64,000 bases of DNA from Portibacter marinus (GTDB lineage: Bacteria > Bacteroidota > Bacteroidia > Chitinophagales > Saprospiraceae), in assembly GCF_021533195.1 (NCBI RefSeq), contig NZ_JAJNKB010000007.1, positions 204,682 to 268,681 on the forward strand, written 5' to 3'. Made by a program: the position numbers and the translations under genes. The notes under the pieces are model-generated. The model was given only the letters and a program-made list of their open reading frames with translations, did not search any database and was not told the origin of the DNA. Positions 1 to 9,279 of this stretch are shown one piece after another (positions within the stretch are counted from its first letter, which is position 1; each line of letters opens with the position of its first letter).

Positions 1-1004
1 CCGCACTTTTAATAGCTTATTCAGGCTTTGCACAGATAGCAATCGATAGTAATTTCACATTGAGTGGATCTGTAGACGTTTATTACAGAGCAAACCTTAA
101 TGCATCCAACGATCCCAGCGTGGAGAAGAATGGTGTGATGAATACCATGGCCCCTGGAACTTCCTTCGCTAATCAACCAGGTTTCTCATTGGGAATGCTA
201 AACCTGATTACAGGATACGAAGGTTCTAAAGTCGGTTTTGTCGCTGACCTGGTTTTCGGTCCTCGGGGAGCTGAGGCTGTATTTGGATCTCCTGCACCAT
301 TAAACATCGTGAATCAACTTTATGGTTACTGGAATGTCACAGATCGAGTAACATTAACGCTAGGTAATTTTAATACCTTTCTTGGATATGAGGTCATATC
401 GCCAACAGGTAATTTCAATTATTCCACTTCTTATATGTTCTCTTATGGTCCATTTTCGCATTCAGGTCTTAAAATGGATGTGGATTTAGGAGGTGGTTTT
501 TCCGGAATGTTGGGAATTTTCAATCCGACAGATGCAACAGACTTTAATCCTACGGGTGACTATGTAGGGGGAGCTCAGCTAGGCTACTCTAATGAAGCAG
601 GTGGAGCCTGGCTTAATTTCCTGGTTTCTGATGGATTTTATCAGATGGATCTTACCACTGGATTTCAGGTTAGCGAAAAAGCATATTTGGGTTTGAACGC
701 GACAACTGCACAAGATAATTTCGCCGGAGCAGCAATATACGCACAGTACGCGACTTCTGAATCACTCACACTTGGTGTCAGAGGAGAATATTTTGTGGAT
801 AATGGTGTTGAGGTCTTGGTGCCGGAAGAAAGTGTCATAGATTTAACATTGTCAGCAAACTATAAAGTGGGTAATTTGACCATTATCCCTGAATTTAGAG
901 TAGACCTTTTCTCTTATGAAGATGCTGTCGTTACGGATGTTGTAAATGATGAATACAGCAGTAGTCTTGCATCTTTCTTACTTGCGGCAGTTTACGCTTT
1001 CTAA
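1..1004 (+). CDS. Beta-barrel porin, BBP2/OmpL-like (5' end cut by window edge)
   Basis: This is an outer-membrane beta-barrel protein whose start lies left of the window. The frame is open from base 3 and begins with the end of a signal peptide (ALLIAYSGFAQ), so a TTG at base 60 is not the true start. The mature chain has alternating amphipathic strands rich in Gly, Asn and aromatic residues. It contains the segment LTLGNFNTFLGYEVISPTGN, typical of the BBP2 putative porin family, and ends in a terminal Phe (VYAF), the usual barrel-end signal. Its likely role is a diffusion channel; the substrate is unknown. It stands alone before gltB, separated by about 380 bases. Confidence 0.75.
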   Translation, partial: ALLIAYSGFAQIAIDSNFTLSGSVDVYYRANLNASNDPSVEKNGVMNTMAPGTSFANQPGFSLGMLNLITGYEGSKVGFVADLVFGPRGAEAVFGSPAPLNIVNQLYGYWNVTDRVTLTLGNFNTFLGYEVISPTGNFNYSTSYMFSYGPFSHSGLKMDVDLGGGFSGMLGIFNPTDATDFNPTGDYVGGAQLGYSNEAGGAWLNFLVSDGFYQMDLTTGFQVSEKAYLGLNATTAQDNFAGAAIYAQYATSESLTLGVRGEYFVDNGVEVLVPEESVIDLTLSANYKVGNLTIIPEFRVDLFSYEDAVVTDVVNDEYSSSLASFLLAAVYAF

Positions 1005-1108
1005 AGGTATAATTAAGCAACTATAATTTTTCCATACAGTTATTTTAAGTAAGTCCATCGGATAAAGATTCAATGGCAGAAAATGTTAAAAAATACTTCC
1101 AAAAGTAC

Positions 1109-1303
1109 TTATTTAACAGTTTCAAGATCACAAAATAAGATGGTGTAGTATGTTGAAAAACAATATATTATGCCATCTTTTTTACTTTTGGCCAGCACAA
1201 TTTGACCTATATCTATCAAGCTACGAATAATTTCCGTGTTATATTTGAATAACAAGGCTAGGAAGCCTAAATAAGAAATACTTAAGAACAGTTTCTCTTT
1301 CAT
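1109..1303 (-). CDS. Possible small membrane protein, unrecognised (64 aa)
   Basis: I do not recognise this small ORF. It starts with ATG, seven bases after an AGGAG that could act as a ribosome binding site. The N-terminus is hydrophobic (residues about 4-20) after MKEK, as in a short membrane protein or a signal anchor. The rest is Ile/Lys-rich and ends in a Cys-containing tail. It lies antisense to the gltB leader, and its stop sits in an AT-rich inverted repeat. Against it: the AGGAG is also one arm of a palindrome, and Bacteroidota rarely rely on such sites. It may be a chance frame. Confidence 0.25.
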   Translation of the reverse strand: MKEKLFLSISYLGFLALLFKYNTEIIRSLIDIGQIVLAKSKKDGIIYCFSTYYTILFCDLETVK

Positions 1304-1310
1304 TGAATGG

Positions 1311-1343
1311 CTCCTAAGGAGTTAGTGGCTTACTCCTGGGAGT
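1311..1343. promoter_or_regulatory. Two adjacent short inverted repeats upstream of gltB
   Basis: CTCCTAAGGAG (1311-1321) and ACTCCTGGGAGT (1332-1343) are two similar, near-palindromic CTCC/GGAG units about 20 bases apart, 41-73 bases upstream of the gltB ATG. Two spaced copies of a related palindrome suggest operator half-sites or a small hairpin leader for the nitrogen-assimilation operon. This is inference only. Confidence 0.25.
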
Positions 1344-1383
1344 CTATTTTTCTAATCTTCATTCAAGAAACAAATTCCTACAA

Positions 1384-4300
1384 ATGTCTGAATCGATATC
1401 ATACGGACTGTATACGCCAGAGTTAGAAAAAGATGCATGTGGTATAGGTTTGATTGCAAATCTCAATAACCTCAGCTCTCATAAGATTATTAATGACGCA
1501 CTGTCTACGCTAGAAAGTTTGGAGCATCGTGGTGCTTCTGGATATGAAGCCAACACGGGGGATGGTGCAGGTATTTTGATCCAAATTCCTCACGAGTATC
1601 TGTCAATAAAATGCCAGGAATCAGGTTTTAGTCTTCCTGAAAAAGGCAGCTATGGGGTAGCCATGACCTTCATGCCGAAAAAAGAAGCTGATAGGTCCAT
1701 ATGTGATGAAGCATTTCAAAAGTTAATTAAAAGTTTTTCCTTCGTACTCATTGGCACCAGAGATGTACCCACTGACAATTCAGATTTAGGAGGTACAGCA
1801 AAGAGTACAGAACCACACATTGTTCAGATATTTTTGCAATGCGAAGAAGGATTAAAGGGAAAACAGCTCGAAAAAAAGCTTTATGTTTTTAGAAACTATT
1901 TGACGCATTATATTCATCAGCAGGAACCTGCCTTAGAAGATATTTTTTATATCTGTTCCTGCTCGAGTAGAACCATCATCTATAAAGGCCAATTGACATC
2001 TAATCAAGTCAGAAATTATTTTGTAGATCTACAGGATACGAGAGCTGCATCTGCCATTGCACTGGTGCATTCGAGGTTTTCAACAAATACCATCCCTAAG
2101 TGGCGATTAGCGCAGCCTTTCAGAACCATTGCGCACAATGGGGAAATCAATACCATTCAAGGAAATCTCAATTGGTGGCGTGCCAAAGAAAAGTTGTTTG
2201 AATCACCAGAATTCAGCAAAGAAGAATTGGATCAGATCTTCCCGGTATGTGAGACCGGGGCATCAGACTCTGGGAACTTCGATAATGTGTTAGAGTTTTT
2301 GATCATGAATGGAAGATCCATTCCTCATGCTTTGATGATGATGATTCCGGAAGCCTGGCAGAATGATGAATTTATCGATGATTATAAGAAAGATTTTTAC
2401 GAGTACCATGAAGCTTTTATGGAGCCTTGGGATGGTCCTGCTTCTATTTGTTTCACTGACGGGGTTTTAGTTGGGGCTACCTTGGACCGAAATGGTCTGC
2501 GCCCTTCACGGTATTTGTTGACCAATGAAAACGTTTTAATATTAGGTTCAGAATCAGGTTGTATACCGGTAGACCCCGCTTCAATTCTTTATAAAGGCAG
2601 GCTTCAGCCAGGAAAGATTTTGATTGCTGACCTGGATGAAAAGAGAATCATTGGTGATGATGAATTGAAGAAGATAGTCTGTAATCGTAAGCCTTACGGC
2701 GAGTATCTTGAAAAGTATAAAATTCATATCAGTGATATTCAGGTTGATGAAACACTTCCACCCACACAAAATGATCTCTTGACTGAGAAATTAGCTTTTG
2801 GATTTACTGTTGAAGATGAGCAAATGATTCTGCAAGCCATGGGTGAAGGAGGGCACGAACCCATCGGTTCTATGGGTTGCGACATTCCATTAGCAGCGCT
2901 CTCGATCCAGTCTCAGCACATTTCCAATTACTTTAAACAACAATTCGCACAAGTAACCAATCCGCCTATTGACCCCATCAGAGAAAAGGCATATATGTCG
3001 TTAAAGACCTTTCTTGGAGGTGAACCTAATGTCTTAGCCCCAAAGGAAGAAAGTGCTATCATGTTGAGAATGGACTCACCAATCTTAAATAAAAAACAAT
3101 ATGTTGCCCTGAGCCATCTGGATACCGAGCATTTCAAATCCAGAACCTTACCTCTACTATTCAAATCAGATGGAAAGGAAGGAAGACTTGAAGAAGCACT
3201 AGACGATCTATGTGAAAAAGCCAGAAAGTCCATCGATGAAGGGTTTAATGTTATCATATTGGATGATGCTCAAATTAATTTAGAATGGGCGCCCATACCA
3301 AGCTTGCTGGGATTAGGTTGTTTGCATCATTTCCTGATCAAAAATGGATTAAGAAGAAAGGCTTCAATCGTTGTCAAAGGTGGTGACATTATCGAGACAC
3401 ACCATTACGCATGTTTATTGGGATATGGTGCCGATGCCATTTTTCCATGGTTAGCGGTGAAGCATCTGGGAAGTGACGAAAAGATTCAAAAATACTACTA
3501 TGCTGCGGAAAAAGGACTGTTGAAAGTCATGTCAAAATTAGGGGTTTCAACCGTCCTTTCTTATCAGGGATCTCAAACATTTGAAGCTATTGGTATCGGA
3601 GAAAAGGTGATTGATAAGTGCTTTAAGGGGACGGTTTCCAGGATCAGTGGTTTGGATTTCAATGGCCTAGCTAAGGAAGTCTTCGTTCGCCACCTGGTTG
3701 CATTTGATGAGAATCATAGATTGAACGAACTACCTGAAAGTGGTTTTTACCAATGGAAGCAAAGAGGTGAACATCATTTGTTTAACCCTAAATCGGTTCA
3801 CCTACTACAACACTCGACAAGAAATAAGGACTATAGCACCTTCAAGAAGTATTCAGCTGAAATCAATAATCAATCACAAAGAGCCAATACTTTAAGGTCG
3901 CTTTTTGAATTCAGGGAAGGGGAAGTTATTCCTCTAGAGGAAGTCGAATCAGTGGAAGAAATCATGAAGCGATTTGCTACCGGCGCGATGTCATTCGGTT
4001 CTATATCTCATGAAGCACATTCGACATTGGCTATAGCCATGAACCGAATTGGCGGGAAGAGCAACAGTGGCGAAGGTGGAGAAGATGAAGCCAGATTTAA
4101 GAAAAAGGATAATGGAGATTGGGAGCGTTCTGCAATCAAACAAGTGGCATCGGGAAGGTTCGGTGTGACTAGCAATTACCTGGTTAATGCTACACAGTTG
4201 CAGATTAAAATGGCACAGGGTGCCAAGCCTGGTGAAGGCGGACAACTACCGGGACATAAGGTCAATCACTGGATTGCAAAGGTAAGGCATTCCATTCCAG

Positions 4301-5853
4301 GTGTGGGTTTGATTTCTCCACCTCCTCATCATGATATTTACTCCATAGAGGATTTAGCCCAACTCATATTTGACCTGAAGAATGCGAATCGATTTGCAGA
4401 TATCAGTGTCAAATTGGTTTCGAAAGCAGGAGTAGGAATCATAGCATCCGGAGTTGCAAAAGCACATGCAGATCATATATTGATTTCAGGACACGATGGT
4501 GGAACAGGAGCATCGCCCCTTAGCTCTATTAAGCACGCGGGCCTTCCATGGGAGTTAGGCTTATCAGAAACCCATCAAACCCTGGTTAGAAATAGATTGC
4601 GCGACAGAGTCACTGTCCAATGTGATGGTCAGATGAAAACCGGAAGAGACCTGGCCATTGCCACTTTGTTGGGAGCTGAGGAATGGGGTGTAGCAACAGC
4701 AGCCTTGGTCGTAGAAGGCTGTATTATGATGAGAAAGTGCCATCTAAATACCTGTCCGGTGGGGGTGGCTACCCAGGATGAACAACTCAGAAAGAAATTT
4801 ACAGGAAAAGTCGAACACCTGGTGGATTTTTTCACCTTCCTCGCGCAGGAGCTTCGTGAAATTATGGCTTCACTCGGATTCAAGACGGTGAATGATATGG
4901 TGGGTCGAGCAGATATGTTGAAGGTCAGAGATCATCTTGACCATTGGAAGTGGGAAAGCCTGGATCTGAGCCCCATTCTGCATTTTGATACCAAGTTTAT
5001 TAATCAATATAAAAACATAGAACAAGATCATGGGCTTACCAAAGTTTTGGACCGACGCCTGATCAGGTATTCAGATTTGTCGATTGAGTATGGTGCTCCG
5101 ATTAACAGTAGTTTTGAGATCAAAAACACCGATAGGGCAGTAGGAACCATGTTGTCCAGTGAAATTAGTAAGAAATACGGATCTGACGCCTTGCCTCCTG
5201 ATACCATCAACTTCAGGTTCCGCGGATCGGCGGGACAAAGTTTTGGAGCTTTTGGAGTCAAAGGCGTAAGTTTTACATTGGAAGGGGATGCCAATGATTA
5301 CTTTGGAAAAGGATTGTGTGGTGCAAAACTCATCGTTGTACCTGATAGAAATGTCACTTTTGACGAAAGCGAAAACATCATCATTGGCAATGTGGCCTTG
5401 TATGGTGCCACATCTGGAGAGGTTTATATCAAAGGGGTGGCAGGTGAAAGATTTGCCGTTAGAAATTCTGGTGCAACTGCTGTTGTGGAAAGTATTGGTG
5501 ACCATGGTTGCGAATACATGACGGGTGGTGAAGTAGTAGTCCTGGGCTCCACAGGTCGAAATTTTGCCGCAGGAATGAGTGGTGGTATCGCCTATATCTA
5601 TGATGCCAAGGAAGATTTTGCAAAGAAATCCAATTTAGAGATGATAGATATAGATGAGCTAACCGACGAGGATTTCTCCAGACTCCGAAAGCTGATCAGA
5701 AATCACTTTAAGTACACGAGCAGCCTGGCTGCTATCAGGATATTGAATGATTGGGAGTCAGAGAAAAAGAATTTTGTTAAGGTCTTCCCTAAGGAGTACA
5801 AGAAGGTTTTAAAACTACAGGAAGAACAGAAGAAAGAAGAATTAATAGCGTAG
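1384..5853 (+). CDS. gltB: Glutamate synthase large subunit (NADPH-GOGAT alpha)
   Basis: This subunit makes glutamate from glutamine and 2-oxoglutarate in the cytoplasm, working with GltD. The 1489 residues match the family length. The N-terminal Ntn glutaminase domain has its nucleophile Cys19 in DACGIG, so an 18-residue propeptide is probably removed. The central and FMN-binding synthase domains follow (GTGASPLSSIKHAG region). The cluster cysteines are visible as C1113, C1119 and C1124 in CIMMRKCHLNTC, fitting a 3Fe-4S site. The C-terminal Gly-rich beta-helix domain runs from about residue 1230. The stop is followed two bases later by gltD, so the two are cotranscribed. The ATG at 1384 leaves the usual short propeptide. 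Confidence 0.97.
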   Translation: MSESISYGLYTPELEKDACGIGLIANLNNLSSHKIINDALSTLESLEHRGASGYEANTGDGAGILIQIPHEYLSIKCQESGFSLPEKGSYGVAMTFMPKKEADRSICDEAFQKLIKSFSFVLIGTRDVPTDNSDLGGTAKSTEPHIVQIFLQCEEGLKGKQLEKKLYVFRNYLTHYIHQQEPALEDIFYICSCSSRTIIYKGQLTSNQVRNYFVDLQDTRAASAIALVHSRFSTNTIPKWRLAQPFRTIAHNGEINTIQGNLNWWRAKEKLFESPEFSKEELDQIFPVCETGASDSGNFDNVLEFLIMNGRSIPHALMMMIPEAWQNDEFIDDYKKDFYEYHEAFMEPWDGPASICFTDGVLVGATLDRNGLRPSRYLLTNENVLILGSESGCIPVDPASILYKGRLQPGKILIADLDEKRIIGDDELKKIVCNRKPYGEYLEKYKIHISDIQVDETLPPTQNDLLTEKLAFGFTVEDEQMILQAMGEGGHEPIGSMGCDIPLAALSIQSQHISNYFKQQFAQVTNPPIDPIREKAYMSLKTFLGGEPNVLAPKEESAIMLRMDSPILNKKQYVALSHLDTEHFKSRTLPLLFKSDGKEGRLEEALDDLCEKARKSIDEGFNVIILDDAQINLEWAPIPSLLGLGCLHHFLIKNGLRRKASIVVKGGDIIETHHYACLLGYGADAIFPWLAVKHLGSDEKIQKYYYAAEKGLLKVMSKLGVSTVLSYQGSQTFEAIGIGEKVIDKCFKGTVSRISGLDFNGLAKEVFVRHLVAFDENHRLNELPESGFYQWKQRGEHHLFNPKSVHLLQHSTRNKDYSTFKKYSAEINNQSQRANTLRSLFEFREGEVIPLEEVESVEEIMKRFATGAMSFGSISHEAHSTLAIAMNRIGGKSNSGEGGEDEARFKKKDNGDWERSAIKQVASGRFGVTSNYLVNATQLQIKMAQGAKPGEGGQLPGHKVNHWIAKVRHSIPGVGLISPPPHHDIYSIEDLAQLIFDLKNANRFADISVKLVSKAGVGIIASGVAKAHADHILISGHDGGTGASPLSSIKHAGLPWELGLSETHQTLVRNRLRDRVTVQCDGQMKTGRDLAIATLLGAEEWGVATAALVVEGCIMMRKCHLNTCPVGVATQDEQLRKKFTGKVEHLVDFFTFLAQELREIMASLGFKTVNDMVGRADMLKVRDHLDHWKWESLDLSPILHFDTKFINQYKNIEQDHGLTKVLDRRLIRYSDLSIEYGAPINSSFEIKNTDRAVGTMLSSEISKKYGSDALPPDTINFRFRGSAGQSFGAFGVKGVSFTLEGDANDYFGKGLCGAKLIVVPDRNVTFDESENIIIGNVALYGATSGEVYIKGVAGERFAVRNSGATAVVESIGDHGCEYMTGGEVVVLGSTGRNFAAGMSGGIAYIYDAKEDFAKKSNLEMIDIDELTDEDFSRLRKLIRNHFKYTSSLAAIRILNDWESEKKNFVKVFPKEYKKVLKLQEEQKKEELIA

Positions 5854-5855
5854 TC

Positions 5856-7319
5856 ATGGGTGATATTAAAGGATTTTTAAAGTATGATCGCGAACTACCT
5901 GAGTCAAGGGATGTGAGGTCGCGCATCAACGATTACAAAGAGATTTATAAAGAATTTCCAGAAGAGAAAACTAAAAGTCAGGCGGCAAGATGTATGGACT
6001 GTGGAATCCCATTCTGCCATAGTGGATGCCCTCTGGGCAATAATATTCCTGCATTTAATGATGCTGTATATCAGCAGGACTGGGAGAAAGCTTTTCAGGT
6101 TTTAAACAGCACCAATAATTTTCCTGAGTTTACAGGTAGAATTTGTCCCGCTCCTTGTGAAAAAGCCTGTGTTCTGGGAATAAACAGTGACCCTGTGGCC
6201 ATCGAACATGTGGAAAAAACCATTGCTGAAAAAGCCTATGAAAATGGCTGGGTGGTGGAAAACAAAGGTGTGTCAACGGGCAAAAGTGTTGCGGTGGTGG
6301 GTTCCGGACCTGCTGGATTAGCAGCAGCCTCTCAGCTATTGAAAGCTGGACATGAGGTGACGGTCTATGAGCGGCAAGACAGGATAGGAGGTTTGCTGAC
6401 TTATGGTATTCCAGACTTTAAGTTGGAAAAAGAGGTGGTGGAGAGAAGAATTAAACTAATGGAAAAAGCGGGCATTAATTTTATAACCAATGCTAATGTT
6501 GGAGTTGATATCAAAGTGACTGCATTGTTAAAACAATTCGATGCGATCGTATTGGCAGGAGGTTCTACCATTCCGAGGGATCTTAATATTCCAGGCCGGG
6601 AACTCAAAGGTGTCCATTTTGCCATGGAATTCCTTGAACAACAAAATAGAAGGGTTCAAGGTGAAAAAATAGAGGGGGATGACGCCATTTATGCCACAGA
6701 TAAAGATGTTTTTGTAATCGGCGGTGGTGATACAGGTTCGGACTGTGTAGGTACTTCTAACAGACACAAAGCGAAGTCGATCAACCAAATTGAATTGATG
6801 TCAAAACCACCAGAAACCAGAGACCCATCAACCCCCTGGCCACTTTGGCCGATGCAACTAAGAATCTCCAGCTCGCATGAGGAGGGTGCTGAAAGACATT
6901 GGGCTATCAATACAAAAGCATTCATAGGCGATGAAAATGGTCAGCTGACTGGATTAAAGCTAGTCGATCTGGAATGGGTCAAGGATCCTGAAACCGGCAG
7001 ATTTTCATTTAAAGAAAAAGCAGACACAGAGCGAATAGTTGCCTGTGACCTTGCGTTGCTCGCCGTAGGTTTTGTTCATCCGCAGCATGAGGGAATGCTT
7101 CGCCAGTTAGAGGTAGAATTGACTGAAAGAGGAAATGTAAAGGATGATAGATATAAGACCAGTAGGGAAAAAATATTTGTGGCCGGAGATATGCGTCGAG
7201 GCCAATCTTTAGTTGTTTGGGCCATCGCTGAAGGTAGAGAGGCTGCGATAGAAGTTGATAAGTTCCTGCAAAAGGACAGCGCATTGGTAAGTAATCATAG
7301 ATCTCCCTTATTTGTTTGA
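5856..7319 (+). CDS. gltD: Glutamate synthase small subunit (NADPH-GOGAT beta)
   Basis: This is the electron-input subunit of glutamate synthase: it oxidises NAD(P)H through FAD and passes electrons to the iron-sulfur clusters and GltB. The N-terminal ferredoxin-like domain has two cysteine groups, C46/C49/C54/C58 and C97/C101/C105. The FAD motif GSGPAG is at residues 149-154, and a second nucleotide motif ([10 protein letters not shown]) lies near residue 288. At 487 aa it is full length. It starts two bases after the gltB stop and ends at a strong hairpin, so gltBD is a two-gene operon. Confidence 0.96.
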   Translation: MGDIKGFLKYDRELPESRDVRSRINDYKEIYKEFPEEKTKSQAARCMDCGIPFCHSGCPLGNNIPAFNDAVYQQDWEKAFQVLNSTNNFPEFTGRICPAPCEKACVLGINSDPVAIEHVEKTIAEKAYENGWVVENKGVSTGKSVAVVGSGPAGLAAASQLLKAGHEVTVYERQDRIGGLLTYGIPDFKLEKEVVERRIKLMEKAGINFITNANVGVDIKVTALLKQFDAIVLAGGSTIPRDLNIPGRELKGVHFAMEFLEQQNRRVQGEKIEGDDAIYATDKDVFVIGGGDTGSDCVGTSNRHKAKSINQIELMSKPPETRDPSTPWPLWPMQLRISSSHEEGAERHWAINTKAFIGDENGQLTGLKLVDLEWVKDPETGRFSFKEKADTERIVACDLALLAVGFVHPQHEGMLRQLEVELTERGNVKDDRYKTSREKIFVAGDMRRGQSLVVWAIAEGREAAIEVDKFLQKDSALVSNHRSPLFV

Positions 7320-7328
7320 ATATAGAAT

Positions 7329-7363
7329 CAGAAGGACTTCGGTCCTTCTGTATTCACTTTTCT
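7329..7363 (+). terminator. Intrinsic terminator of gltBD
   Basis: The hairpin CAGAAGGAC-TTCG-GTCCTTCTG (7329-7350) has a perfect nine-pair stem closed by a stable UUCG tetraloop. It starts ten bases after the gltD stop and is followed by a moderately T-rich tail. Confidence 0.85.
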
Positions 7364-7397
7364 GTCGAAAATCCCAATAGGGTAAGCTACATTTTGC

Positions 7398-7405
7398 TAG
7401 TTTTG
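7398..7405 (+). promoter_or_regulatory. -7 box (TAGTTTTG) for the AI-2E-type permease
   Basis: TAGTTTTG matches the Bacteroidota TAnnTTTG -7 element and lies about 50 bases before the ATG at 7455, just after the gltBD terminator. No clear TTTG -33 element is seen. Confidence 0.4.
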
Positions 7406-7454
7406 AGAAATGTACATCTATCAGACTTCACATATCAGAAGACTTTCTTAATCT

Positions 7455-8555
7455 ATGAAAGCCGAGACTAAAAGAATCGCTATCATTATTTTAAGCTTAC
7501 TGGTTCTGGGAACAGTAGTTTATTACCTGAGTGATATTGTTGCTTACATTATCATCGCGTGGGTTATTTCAATGGTTGGTCAGCCTATTATGAATTTTCT
7601 GATGAAGTTTAAGATTGGGAAACGGTTAAGAATGGGTCGTGTTCCTGCGGCTTTAATAACATTAATCACATTTATTCTGGCGATTGGTTTGTTGGTCATG
7701 ATTTTTGTCCCCCTGATTGTAGAGCAAGCTAGCAATCTGCGCAACGTACAGTATAATGAGATCTACAATACCTTAAGTGTTCCCATCAATTCCTTGAATG
7801 AAAGGTTAATTGAGCTAGGTATCGTCACTCAGGAACAATTGAGCTCAGATAAATTCGTCAGCATGCTGAGTGATTGGTTCAGGCCTAATTACATCAGCAC
7901 CTTTATCGGTAATGTGTTTGGCATCGCAGGAAATCTGTTGATTGGTATTTTTTCTGTCCTATTTATCGCTTTCTTTTTTTTAAGGGACGACCAATTGTTT
8001 ATCAATTTTGTCAAAGCGATGGTTCCAGACCAATATGAAGAAGACACAGAAGAAGTGATTCATGACATCAGTTTAATGTTGAGAAAATATTTCGGAGGGA
8101 TCATACTGCAAATTCTGATCATCACCGCGTTGGTAAGTACGCTACTCTGGATTTTCGGTATTCAGAATGCGCTGCTCATCGCTTTTTTCGCCGCTATCGT
8201 AAATGTGATACCTTATGTAGGTCCCTTTATCGGGGCGCTTTTTGGTATCTTTATTACCATTTCCAGTAATCTTAATGTGGAATTCTATAATTTTCTTGCG
8301 CCCATGTTGATTAAGGTGGTCATCGTTTTTGTCATCATGCAGATGATCGATAATTTCATACTTCAACCATTTATTTATAGCAGTAGCGTGAAGGCACATC
8401 CATTGGAAATATTTATTATTATACTGGTAGCTGCAAAACTTGGAGGGATCATGGGAATGATCTTAGCCATCCCGGCATATACGGTGATAAGGGTTATAGC
8501 AAAAGAATTTCTCAACCAATTTAAGATCGTACAAAAAATTACGGGCTCTATGTAA
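7455..8555 (+). CDS. AI-2E family transporter (UPF0118 permease)
   Basis: This is an integral inner-membrane protein of the AI-2E/PerM family, 366 aa, the usual length. Members export small molecules or act as cation/proton antiporters; the substrate here is unknown. Two N-terminal hydrophobic helices (about residues 8-45), another near 65-90, a soluble loop (about 95-150), then paired hydrophobic segments from about 150 to 355 follow the family plan. The conserved late region around NVIPYVGPFIGALFG is visible. It is preceded by a terminator and its own -7 box, so it starts a new unit that may continue into the two small genes downstream. Confidence 0.88.
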   Translation: MKAETKRIAIIILSLLVLGTVVYYLSDIVAYIIIAWVISMVGQPIMNFLMKFKIGKRLRMGRVPAALITLITFILAIGLLVMIFVPLIVEQASNLRNVQYNEIYNTLSVPINSLNERLIELGIVTQEQLSSDKFVSMLSDWFRPNYISTFIGNVFGIAGNLLIGIFSVLFIAFFFLRDDQLFINFVKAMVPDQYEEDTEEVIHDISLMLRKYFGGIILQILIITALVSTLLWIFGIQNALLIAFFAAIVNVIPYVGPFIGALFGIFITISSNLNVEFYNFLAPMLIKVVIVFVIMQMIDNFILQPFIYSSSVKAHPLEIFIIILVAAKLGGIMGMILAIPAYTVIRVIAKEFLNQFKIVQKITGSM

Positions 8556-8573
8556 CTTCCTAAATTTTAAGAT

Positions 8574-8813
8574 TTGAAATACGAATATCATACTGTTTTT
8601 CTGAACGCTCCAAGAGCAAAACCTGCAAAGTATATGGGGAAGAATGAATATGTTATAGATGGTGTTCAAATGGCGCGGGACTTGCAAACAACCATTCAAA
8701 ATATGGCTGAAAAGCATTGGGAATTATTTCAGGTTGACTCCATTATTTCTACCAGGTACCTTCAGACGACTTATACTGAAGGCTATACACTGGTTTTTAG
8801 AAAATCGTTGTAG
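8574..8813 (+). CDS. Small DUF4177-like protein
   Basis: This 79-residue soluble protein resembles the DUF4177 family. It has an opening strand KYEYHTVFL, a middle helix, and the characteristic WELFQVDSI followed by a final strand GYTLVFRK. The function is unknown. TTG at 8574 is the only start after the in-frame stop at 8568 that keeps the first conserved strand; the next ATG (8634) would remove it. It sits 18 bases after the AI-2E permease gene and one base before the acetyltransferase start, so it is probably cotranscribed with both. Confidence 0.7.
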   Translation: MKYEYHTVFLNAPRAKPAKYMGKNEYVIDGVQMARDLQTTIQNMAEKHWELFQVDSIISTRYLQTTYTEGYTLVFRKSL

Positions 8814-8814
8814 T

Positions 8815-9279
8815 ATGAGATTTGTTTTGAAATCATTCGACCAATTAACCACTTCTGAGTTATACAGAATTTTGCAAATCAGGGCCGAAGTTTTTGTGGT
8901 GGAACAAGATTGCGTTTATCAGGATGTAGATGGTAAAGACATGAAAGGTCATCACGTTTTAGGCTATGCTAATGGCCGTATTGAAGCTTACACCAGAATA
9001 CTGCCTCCCGGAATTTCTTATGAAAACCATGCATCCATTGGAAGGGTTTTAACTACCGAAGGTAATAGAGGGAGTGGTGCTGGTAAGCAACTCATGCACC
9101 AGAGTATCAAGTATTGTAAAGAATTGTACCCAGATAATGATATCAAAATATCTGCTCAAACTTATTTGCTCAGTTTCTATAATGATCTGGGCTTTAAGGA
9201 ATGGGGTGAAAGTTATCTGGAGGATGGAATTCCTCATATTGCAATGGTTTTTTCCAACCCTTCTGGTAAAGCAGAGTAA
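8815..9279 (+). CDS. ElaA-like GNAT N-acetyltransferase
   Basis: This is a 154-residue GNAT acetyltransferase of the ElaA type, which uses acetyl-CoA; the acceptor is unknown. Visible family marks are RAEVFVVEQDCVYQDVDGKD near the N-terminus, an acetyl-CoA loop region (GRVLTTEGNRGSGAGKQL), and the closing YLEDGIPHIAM. The longer in-frame extension back to 8659 would overlap the whole upstream gene, so ATG 8815 is chosen. Its last 86 bases overlap, tail to tail, the end of the O-antigen-ligase-like gene on the other strand. Confidence 0.85.
   Translation: MRFVLKSFDQLTTSELYRILQIRAEVFVVEQDCVYQDVDGKDMKGHHVLGYANGRIEAYTRILPPGISYENHASIGRVLTTEGNRGSGAGKQLMHQSIKYCKELYPDNDIKISAQTYLLSFYNDLGFKEWGESYLEDGIPHIAMVFSNPSGKAE

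Larger units (their letters stand above)
1005..1383. other. Intergenic region between porin and gltB
   Basis: This 379-base spacer holds an AT-rich imperfect inverted repeat (1085-1117, outer arms GTTAAA/TTTAAC), one weak minus-strand ORF (1109-1303) and two short GC-rich inverted repeats just before gltB (1311-1321 and 1332-1343). I see no tRNA-like sequence. Confidence 0.6.

Noticed and set aside
5071..5505. Long antisense ORF (144 aa) inside gltB
   Set aside because: It is fully contained in the conserved C-terminal part of gltB on the opposite strand and has no recognisable domain; it is a shadow frame.
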